The notes under the pieces are model-generated. The model worked only from the letters and a program-made list of their open reading frames with translations, made no database searches and was not told where the DNA came from. A program made the position numbers and the translations under genes. This document shows positions 57,803-64,000 of a stretch of DNA of 64,000 bases, in pieces (positions within the stretch are counted from its first letter, which is position 1; the number at the start of each line of letters is the position of its first letter). Source of the stretch: Mesorhizobium sp. ORS 3359 (lineage in GTDB: Bacteria; Pseudomonadota; Alphaproteobacteria; Rhizobiales; Rhizobiaceae). The stretch lies in contig CCNC01000071.1 of the NCBI GenBank assembly GCA_000824845.1, forward strand, positions 22,972 through 86,971. Direction: 5' to 3'.

Positions 57803-58857
57803 TGTATGCGAGCGCCATTACGTCTGGCAGGGGGTGGTTGATCTGGCGAGCCAACCGGTTTTTTTTTCTATCAATCGCACTATACGCTTTAGCAGCGGCG
57901 GTAGCGTCAGAGCGATGGAATATTGCCGTTAGTATGGAGATCTACAGCAGGGTGTTCCTGCTGGCCGGGTTCGCTGTAAGCGTTATCTTGTTTGCGGTTA
58001 TCTCCATTCGAGTAATGCTCGATCGGCCACCTCGAATTTACCCCGCCCTCCGTGATCGCCTCTTAGTTAATAGGCTACCGGAGCGACTTGCAGTCGGGCT
58101 TCCGGTCACGCTGGTGTTGCCGATCTTCTTCTCTCTGTTTACGAGCATGAAAGACGGAATCAGCCGGATTGTTCCATTTTATGCAGATAAGATTCTAATA
58201 TATGGGGATAGGATTATCCATGGCGGGGTTGATGCTTGGAAAATACTTCATCCATTTCTCGGATCTGGAGTAGTGACATTCATGTTGAACTTCGCTTACA
58301 ATGTGTGGTTCATGGTGATGTTTACAATATTATTTTGCGTAACATTTTCCGTTGAGAGCGAGCGGCTTCGCTCTCAGTATCTATTATCATTTGTTCTTAT
58401 ATGGATTCTGTTGGGTAACGTCGTGGCGACGTTGGTGTCCTCTGTGGGGCCGGCGTTCGTCGTGTCTTTCTATGACGACCATACATTCGCACCCCTGATG
58501 GATTACTTGCGGACGACGGACAGGGTCTTTCCAGTTTGGGCTCTCGATGCTCAGGACATGCTTCTTGAAAATGCCAAGCTAGATGGTCCACGCATTGGCA
58601 GCGGTATCTCGGCCTTTCCGTCAATGCATGTTGCCGTAGCTACTCTGAACGCGATCTATCTATGGCGCTTTGGCGGTCTGCTGCGATGGGCGAGCATCGT
58701 GTTTCTGGTCGCAATTCAGTTAGCCGCGGTTCATCTAGCTTGGCATTACGCAATCGACGGCTACGCTTCAATGTTGGCGACGCCAGTCATATGGGCATTT
58801 GCGGGTTGGATATCCGACATCGGCCAGCAGCGTGGCCGACCTGTTGCTGCAAGCTAG
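57802..58857 (+). CDS. PAP2-superfamily membrane phosphatase
   Basis: A 351-residue multi-pass protein with a C-terminal PAP2/Aur1-like domain. The catalytic segments are GSGISAFPSMHVAVATL (Ser-x-x-x-His) and HLAWHYAIDGYASML (His-x-x-x-Asp). It probably dephosphorylates a lipid or transfers a phospho-headgroup. It is coupled to cpaA by a TGATG overlap but has a more AT-rich codon choice than the pilus genes, hinting at separate origin. Substrate unknown. Confidence 0.85.
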   Translation: MYASAITSGRGWLIWRANRFFFLSIALYALAAAVASERWNIAVSMEIYSRVFLLAGFAVSVILFAVISIRVMLDRPPRIYPALRDRLLVNRLPERLAVGLPVTLVLPIFFSLFTSMKDGISRIVPFYADKILIYGDRIIHGGVDAWKILHPFLGSGVVTFMLNFAYNVWFMVMFTILFCVTFSVESERLRSQYLLSFVLIWILLGNVVATLVSSVGPAFVVSFYDDHTFAPLMDYLRTTDRVFPVWALDAQDMLLENAKLDGPRIGSGISAFPSMHVAVATLNAIYLWRFGGLLRWASIVFLVAIQLAAVHLAWHYAIDGYASMLATPVIWAFAGWISDIGQQRGRPVAAS

Positions 58858-58881
58858 TAGCAACAAGCGGCGATCGACATC

Positions 58882-59055
58882 CTAGCGGCGCGACTGATCG
58901 TTTGCTCCAAAGTATCGCCATCCCGTGGCATTCATCGGCAACGTCAGCCAAAACGCGAACATGCCGCTATGCGGGGCGAGCGCAACTACCGCGACCATTG
59001 CGGAGGTCGCGATGATTGGGGCTATCGTACGGAGCACAGCAAGGCTGTTTGACAT
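58882..59055 (-). CDS. Tentative small hydrophobic protein or membrane-protein remnant
   Basis: A 57-codon minus-strand ORF (MSNSLAVLRTIAPIIATSAM start, NDQSRR end) with one to two hydrophobic segments. No clear ribosome-binding site is visible, and its composition resembles the C-terminus of polysaccharide flippases, so it may be a fragment. It occupies much of the 326-bp gap between the PAP2 and methyltransferase-like genes. Confidence 0.3.
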   Translation of the reverse strand: MSNSLAVLRTIAPIIATSAMVAVVALAPHSGMFAFWLTLPMNATGWRYFGANDQSRR

Positions 59056-59183
59056 TTTTAAAGGTTAGATCAAACAGTTTAACTACGCGTATACAGGGTC
59101 TCCGTTAACTCTTTGGAAACCATCTCCTTGTGCAGGCTGTAAATAACTGATTGAATTGCCTCTTGCGGAAGGGGCTAAAGGGC

Positions 59184-59849
59184 ATGTTCACTGAGGATTT
59201 CTTTGGGCGCATGTCGATCGTCATCGTCATGACGGTGCTGGTGACATTTAGCGCGATTCCTTTGGTCCTCTATTTCCAGAGGGATTCCTATCCGATGACG
59301 TTGGCGGTCATCACCCAGCTGAGCTCCACCATATTTCTTTTGCTTCAGCTTTTGATGACTATTAGCCGACTTCCGGCGCAAGGAACTGCTAAAGGGATAG
59401 AACCCAGGGTCACTTCAGTCGCAGGAACCTTTATGATCCTGGTAGCAATGACGCTGACCCGCCCGGTCGAAAATGGATCGGTGCAGCTCCTGGCGCTCTG
59501 CGCTATCTTTCTTGGCACTTCATGTTCAATTTTCTGTATTTATTGGCTTGGCAGGTCTTTTTCACTCATGGCAACCGCGAGGCGTCTCGTGACCTCCGGC
59601 CCTTACTCCATCGTCAGGCACCCGCTTTACATATGCGAGGCTGTCTTCGTTTTGGGGATGATAATTTCCCACTTCTCTTTGCTGATCGTCGCGCTGGGCG
59701 TCGTCCAATGTATTTTTCAGTACCGGCGCGCCACTAATGAAGAAGCGATACTGCGGGAAACGTTCCCGGAATACGAAGAATATGCTCGGCGAGTTCCAAT
59801 GCTGGTCCCACGGTTCTTCGGGTCACCAGAGCCGTCTGCTCAACAGTAG
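59184..59849 (+). CDS. Isoprenylcysteine carboxyl methyltransferase-like membrane protein
   Basis: A 221-residue protein with five or six helices and the ICMT/PEMT signature YSIVRHPLYICEAVFVLGMI, followed by the C-terminal EEAILRETFPEYEEYARRVP. Bacterial members methylate lipids or small substrates with SAM; the substrate is unknown. The ATG at 59184 follows AAAGG. Longer upstream starts are unsupported. Convergent with the LpoA-like gene. Confidence 0.85.
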   Translation: MFTEDFFGRMSIVIVMTVLVTFSAIPLVLYFQRDSYPMTLAVITQLSSTIFLLLQLLMTISRLPAQGTAKGIEPRVTSVAGTFMILVAMTLTRPVENGSVQLLALCAIFLGTSCSIFCIYWLGRSFSLMATARRLVTSGPYSIVRHPLYICEAVFVLGMIISHFSLLIVALGVVQCIFQYRRATNEEAILRETFPEYEEYARRVPMLVPRFFGSPEPSAQQ

Positions 59850-59864
59850 CGAATACGCCCCCAT

Positions 59865-61202
59865 CTAAAACCCCGCCGTCTGCTTCTCCACCAGCTTCAG
59901 CTGCCCCTTCTCCACCTTGAAGAACGGCATCGACCTTTGGCTCGAGCCGTCGCTGCGGAAGCGGAACAGGCCGGTCGAGCCGCGGAAGCCGGTTGCATTC
60001 TCTAGCACCTGCTTGTTGAAGCCGTCCGGGCCGGCGGAGCTCGCTATGCCCGCGCTCAGCGCCACCATGTCGTAGGCATAGGCCACATTGACGTCCGGCT
60101 GGTAGTTGTAGGTCGCCTTGAAGCGGTCGGCGATCGGCCCGGTCTCGCTCTGGTCGAGCGTCGCGATATAGGCGCCCTCATAGAGCGGATCCACTGGCCG
60201 CTCGAGCCAGCGGTCGGTGCCGATCAGCGTCACCGTCTTGCCGGGAATGCCCTTCGCCTTCAGCGCCGCCAGCACCGCGGCCGGGCTGCCGTCGCCGCAG
60301 GCGACGACCACGGCATCCGGCGCCTCGACCAGCGAGCCCATGTCGGACACCACCTTCGCGCCGCCATCCGTCGGCGAATAGGGCAGGGTCACCGCAAGCG
60401 TGGCGCCATAGATGCTGAGCGCGTTGGCCACCCGGGATTCGACGGCGCTCGAATCCGCGCCCGCCGGCACCATCAGCACGAATTTCCTGGCGCCCTTACC
60501 GGCGATTGCCGCCGCGCCGGCCGCGGCGCTGTCGGCTTCGCTCAGCCGCACGGAATAGACGCCGGGGCCGCCGGCGAAATTGTCGGCCAGCGCCAGCACC
60601 GGCGGCCGCTTGGAGCCGGAGAGCTTGGCAAGGTGCTGCGCGGCCGCAAGCTCGGACGGGCCGACGACGACCTTGGCCGTGCCCGAGGTGATCGCCTTAA
60701 CCGCAAGGTCCTTGGCGTAGCCGCTGTCGCCGCGCGTATCCTGGATCGTCAGCGTCAAAAGCTTGTCGCCGAGATCGGCCATTGCGAGCCGCGCGCCGTC
60801 ATACATCTTCCGGCCGTTCTCGCCCGTGCTTCCGGGCGCGGAAAGCGGCAGCAGCATGGTCACCTTGGTCGGCCCCGTGCCGAACGTCAGGTTGGCCTTC
60901 GCTGCCACGGCCGAGGTCGGGCCGCTCGACGTCGCGCTGGCCGCGGTTCCGGCGCCCTGCGTCGCGGGGGCCGGGGTGCCAGGGGTCGCGCTGCTTGCCT
61001 GCTGCGCCGCGATCGCCGACGGATCGAGCACATCCGATGCGCCGCTCTTGGACTGGCATCCAGACGCGGCCGCCGCAACGGCAAGGGCGAGCGCCATGGC
61101 TCGCCAACGCTCGCGTCGGAGATCAGTTGGCGGCGTCCTGCCATGCGCGGCAGCCGGCCGCGCGGTCGCTGAGGCCTCCGCCCGGGGTTGCATCGTCATC
61201 AT
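59865..61202 (-). CDS. LpoA-like / leucine-binding-fold lipoprotein
   Basis: A 445-residue protein with a lipoprotein signal (MALALAVAAAASGCQSK, lipobox AASGC), an Ala/Ser/Thr-rich linker and a Leu/Ile/Val-binding-protein fold (TKVTMLLPLSAPGSTGENGR, VVVGPSELAAAQHLAKL, TVTLIGTDRWLERP). The fold is shared by penicillin-binding-protein activators. The frame begins at 61202 with a basic 35-residue N-terminus before the hydrophobic core; internal ATG 61097 would remove much of the positive n-region. It may regulate a PBP or bind a ligand. Confidence 0.8.
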   Translation of the reverse strand: MMTMQPRAEASATARPAAAHGRTPPTDLRRERWRAMALALAVAAAASGCQSKSGASDVLDPSAIAAQQASSATPGTPAPATQGAGTAASATSSGPTSAVAAKANLTFGTGPTKVTMLLPLSAPGSTGENGRKMYDGARLAMADLGDKLLTLTIQDTRGDSGYAKDLAVKAITSGTAKVVVGPSELAAAQHLAKLSGSKRPPVLALADNFAGGPGVYSVRLSEADSAAAGAAAIAGKGARKFVLMVPAGADSSAVESRVANALSIYGATLAVTLPYSPTDGGAKVVSDMGSLVEAPDAVVVACGDGSPAAVLAALKAKGIPGKTVTLIGTDRWLERPVDPLYEGAYIATLDQSETGPIADRFKATYNYQPDVNVAYAYDMVALSAGIASSAGPDGFNKQVLENATGFRGSTGLFRFRSDGSSQRSMPFFKVEKGQLKLVEKQTAGF

Positions 61203-61232
61203 TGGAACCGGTCGGCGCGGCGCACCGTCAGC

Positions 61233-61601
61233 TCAGTGCATGTACTCGACCATGCGGTCGTGGAAGCACTCGCATTTGTTGAGCGTGTCTTCGTCCTTGT
61301 AGTTCGTCTTGAGGTAGCCATAGGCCATGCCGCAGGCGACCTTGGCTTCCGACGCCCAGACGAAGGCGGGACGCGACGAGTTGATCCATTCCGGGCTGTT
61401 GGCGACGGCGACCGACTCGTCCATCAGCTTCACCACATGGTCCTTGAGCTCGACCATGTTGTCGGTCAGCACCAGGTCCGATGTGCCGACGGTGCGGCAA
61501 TAATTCACCGCCGGCTCGCCGATGATATCGGCGGCAAAGCCCGTCGACCCGGCCAAAAACAGCGCCGCGGCCGAAGCCAGCAATCTTGCGGAATGTCTCA
61601 T
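61233..61601 (-). CDS. Secreted small protein of unknown function
   Basis: A 122-residue protein with a signal peptide (about 1-23, MRHSARLLASAAALFLAGST, cleavage near GFAA). The mature part contains Cys in VNYCRTVG, KVACGMAY and NKCECFHD, suggesting periplasmic disulfides. A good ribosome site GGAGAGGGGCTT precedes the ATG. No family recognised. Confidence 0.75.
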   Translation of the reverse strand: MRHSARLLASAAALFLAGSTGFAADIIGEPAVNYCRTVGTSDLVLTDNMVELKDHVVKLMDESVAVANSPEWINSSRPAFVWASEAKVACGMAYGYLKTNYKDEDTLNKCECFHDRMVEYMH

Positions 61602-61693
61602 ATAAGCCCCTCTCCAAACTGCGAATTCACGGTTCGCTAATGCTTAGCATGGGATGCCGCCAAACATAAGTGCTAAGCCGCCACACATAAGTG

Positions 61694-64000
61694 CTAAACC
61701 GTGGCCGTGTGCTGCACATGGTTCGTGTCGTCATAGAGAATGTTGATCGTGCCGGCGGCAGGCCCGTTCGTCAGTTGCGCCACGTCCACGAAGTTGGCGC
61801 CACCGGTCGTGCCGTTGGTGTCGACGCTCAGCGTCTTCGTGCCAGCGTCATAGTGCACATAGTCGGCGATATTGCCTCCGGCCGCCGTCTCGAACAGCGC
61901 GGTCAGGTCGATCTTATCGCCTTGACCGCCCGCGCCGCTATAGTCGGTAATCAGGTCCTTGATATCGAGGTGGTCGAGCTTGAACGTGTCGGCGCCGCCG
62001 CCGCCGGTGAGAGTATCCTGGCCAGCACCGCCGATCAGGGTGTCGTTGCCGGCGCCCCCGATCAGCGTGTCGTTGCCGCCTCCACCGGAAAGGATGCTAC
62101 CGGTGTTGTTGGCTGTCAGCGTGTCGGCGAAGTTCGAACCTATTGCGTTCTCGAACCCGCTGATCGCGTCGCCGAGCGCGCCCGCTCCTCCGACAAGCTG
62201 GGTCAGCAGGTTGACAGTGACTCCGGCGCTTGCGTTGCTGTAGTCGACGGTGTCGTTGAGTCCGGTGCCGCCGTGGAGCGTATCGGCCCCCGAGCTTGCG
62301 GCAAGGACTTCGCTTGTGGTGTCTAGACCCGTCAATTGATAGCCGCTGCCGGAATGTGTTCCGATCAGAGCCACAGACAGGTTGTCGGTGCTGGTGACGC
62401 TGTCACCGTCATGATCGGTGATACCGAGCGCGAAGTTGAGCGTGGTGTCGCTGACGATGGTCTGGGAGTTGTAGGTCAGCGACAATAGCACGACCTTCGG
62501 GTCGTCCCCGCCAGCGCTGGCGATGTTCTTGACGTCAACTTCGCTGAAGTTGAAGAACGCGCCGCTGCTTGACCCGTTGGTTCCCCAGTGCGCGGCGTCG
62601 ACGATCAACGGCGAGCCGTCGGCTTGGGTCACGTTCCAGGTCGCCGACGTCGTGTGAGTCGCATCCCAGATGGTTACCTGGAAATGCTCGTTCGTGTCGT
62701 TGCCGCCTTTACCGATGCCGACCGTGACTGCACTTTGCGTGAGACCAAACTTGAAGGTTAGGGTCTCATTGGTGTCGAGGTTGCCATTGCCGATGCCCAT
62801 GCCGTTAGCATTCTTGAAGACGTTGCTGTGCGTCGGATTGGTATCGGCGGAAGTGAAGCCGTCGATGAGGACGTCATAGCCGCTTGCCGGGCTGGGATCG
62901 TTGGCAAAGCTCGCCGTTCCACCCGCAATTTTCACGTAGTTGCCGTTGCCGTTCGGGATCCCCGAGACCACGTCGAAGACGGAGGTCGACTGCAGGCTGT
63001 TCGTCACTAGGTGGAAGTCGAAATTGCCGTCCGCCCCGGCAGCGAGCGTGAAGTACTCGTTCGTTCCGGTGGCTCCCTGCGCGTCGGCAAGCGTCGTGTA
63101 GGCGGTCATCTGCGATGTATGCGTCGCCGCGTCATAATGGGCATATTCGTAGAATGTGTAGAGGGTTGTGGTTCCGCTCTTCACATCGACCTGCGTCACC
63201 GCATCGCCATTGACGTTCGTGCCCTGGCTGGTCTGCGTGTAGGTCAGCCCGCTAGGCGCGGTCCCCATTGCCAGGTTGATCGCCGAGGTCGCGCTAGGCC
63301 CGTCGGCCCCGAAGGACGGCGTCCAGGTGCCGTGAACGTCGGTATTGTTGACGTTCGGCATGATCGCATCCTGAATGTTGCTGATCGTCGGCGTGTCGTC
63401 ATTGACATTGATTGCCAGTGACCCGGTGGCATTGTCGCCGTCGCCGTCGGTAGTGACATAGTTGACCGTGAAAGAGACATTGTTCTCGTTCAGCCCTGCC
63501 GGATGGTCGATCGCGTGCAACTGAGTGACGGTGTAGCTGCCCGAGCTTGTATCGGCGAGTTGGATCAACAACACCGCGGTAGCACCCTGGCTGATGGTCA
63601 GAGTCTGCCCGCCGTTGCTCACGGCCGCTGTGAACCCGGCCGGCAGCACGATGCCGGTGGCGGTCAGCAACGTCGTGCCAGCGCCATCCGCCCCATAGCC
63701 GTGCGCAAGCGTTCCGGTGGTGTTGGCGGTGTCGGGATTGACGTCGCCTGTGCCGCCCGGATTGCCGCCGGGAAGGGCATCGTCATCGAGCTGGACGGCG
63801 TTGTTCGCGGAGACCGAGGGGCCGTCATCGAGGAAGGTGACGGCGCCGCCGACATCGATGGCGCCGGTCGAGGCGGTGTCGCCGTCGGCGTCCGTCACCG
63901 TCGCCGTCACGGCGATCTTGCCGGCAAGCGTCAGCGCGTCATTGTAGGCGGCAGCCGTCGAGCCATCGACCAGGTGTTCGAGCGCGACGTTCTGCACCAC
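61694..64000 (-). CDS. Large RTX/VCBS-repeat secreted protein, C-terminal part (N-terminus outside window)
   Basis: At least 768 residues read leftward, with the start beyond the right edge. VCBS/DUF5801-type repeats lead ([20 protein letters not shown]). Segments [18 protein letters not shown] and [17 protein letters not shown] follow, then a calcium-binding RTX array ([20 protein letters not shown] type, about residues 625-690 of the visible part) and the type I secretion tail ([17 protein letters not shown]). It is a type I-secreted adhesin- or matrix-like protein. No ABC exporter gene lies in the visible flank. Inverted repeats GCTTAGCA/TGCTAAGC (61642-61678) follow its stop. Confidence 0.9.
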   Translation of the reverse strand: MVQNVALEHLVDGSTAAAYNDALTLAGKIAVTATVTDADGDTASTGAIDVGGAVTFLDDGPSVSANNAVQLDDDALPGGNPGGTGDVNPDTANTTGTLAHGYGADGAGTTLLTATGIVLPAGFTAAVSNGGQTLTISQGATAVLLIQLADTSSGSYTVTQLHAIDHPAGLNENNVSFTVNYVTTDGDGDNATGSLAINVNDDTPTISNIQDAIMPNVNNTDVHGTWTPSFGADGPSATSAINLAMGTAPSGLTYTQTSQGTNVNGDAVTQVDVKSGTTTLYTFYEYAHYDAATHTSQMTAYTTLADAQGATGTNEYFTLAAGADGNFDFHLVTNSLQSTSVFDVVSGIPNGNGNYVKIAGGTASFANDPSPASGYDVLIDGFTSADTNPTHSNVFKNANGMGIGNGNLDTNETLTFKFGLTQSAVTVGIGKGGNDTNEHFQVTIWDATHTTSATWNVTQADGSPLIVDAAHWGTNGSSSGAFFNFSEVDVKNIASAGGDDPKVVLLSLTYNSQTIVSDTTLNFALGITDHDGDSVTSTDNLSVALIGTHSGSGYQLTGLDTTSEVLAASSGADTLHGGTGLNDTVDYSNASAGVTVNLLTQLVGGAGALGDAISGFENAIGSNFADTLTANNTGSILSGGGGNDTLIGGAGNDTLIGGAGQDTLTGGGGADTFKLDHLDIKDLITDYSGAGGQGDKIDLTALFETAAGGNIADYVHYDAGTKTLSVDTNGTTGGANFVDVAQLTNGPAAGTINILYDDTNHVQHTATV

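Overview
The window reads as a chromosomal segment of a high-GC rhizobial alphaproteobacterium, most like Mesorhizobium or a near relative. Supporting signs are strong GC bias at third codon positions, the order murA - DUF2948 - hisD - UPF0262 - phosphatase - infA - maf - yacG - tRNA-Phe, RIME-like palindromic intergenic repeats, a CtrA-type box at a Tad pilus locus, and a candidate small RNA with C-rich loops. The assignment is inference from gene content; no rRNA or phylogenetic marker was compared.

1-11,000: the tail of an unidentified gene, 6-phosphogluconate dehydrogenase (gnd), then a LacI-type regulator divergent from a sugar ABC-transport and catabolism operon (binding protein, two permeases, ATPase, sugar isomerase/epimerase, Gfo/Idh dehydrogenase). 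Two inverted copies of one operator-like palindrome lie between regulator and operon. An aldo-keto reductase and a Zur-like Fur-family regulator follow.

11,000-17,750: housekeeping genes (polA, M20 dipeptidase, short RNase D, GlsB-like membrane protein, two very small proteins). A hairpin-rich stretch between polA and the dipeptidase looks like a small RNA whose loops resemble anti-Shine-Dalgarno sequence.

17,750-35,420: a genomic island ending at the 3' end of a tRNA-Phe gene and carrying a P4-type integrase with repeats that could be its arm sites. Decayed IS1595- and IS3-family transposases lie inside. The cargo is a DUF3800 protein, a large RecB-like nuclease/exonuclease/helicase fusion, a complete type I Zorya anti-phage operon (zorA, zorB, zorC, zorD) and a UvrD-like helicase that converges on zorD. 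This is the defence centre of the window.

35,420-44,600: core genes, all on the minus strand up to murA: tRNA-Phe, yacG, maf, infA, a low-molecular-weight phosphatase preceded by three 57-bp tandem repeats, UPF0262, hisD, DUF2948, murA. Then tRNA-Thr, tRNA-Cys, a degenerate GGDEF membrane protein, an SNase-like protein and a small membrane protein.

44,600-58,860: a complete divergent Tad/Flp pilus locus. Leftward: flp, cpaB, cpaC, a small lipoprotein, tadG-, tadE- and tadF-like pseudopilins, cpaE/tadZ, then a translationally coupled L,D-transpeptidase and a coiled-coil membrane protein. Rightward: cpaF, tadB, tadC, tadD, cpaA and a PAP2-type membrane phosphatase. An exact TTAA-N7-TTAA box lies between the two arms.

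58,860-64,000: an isoprenylcysteine-methyltransferase-like protein, an LpoA-like lipoprotein, a secreted small protein, and the C-terminal part of a large RTX/VCBS-repeat protein that runs off the right edge.
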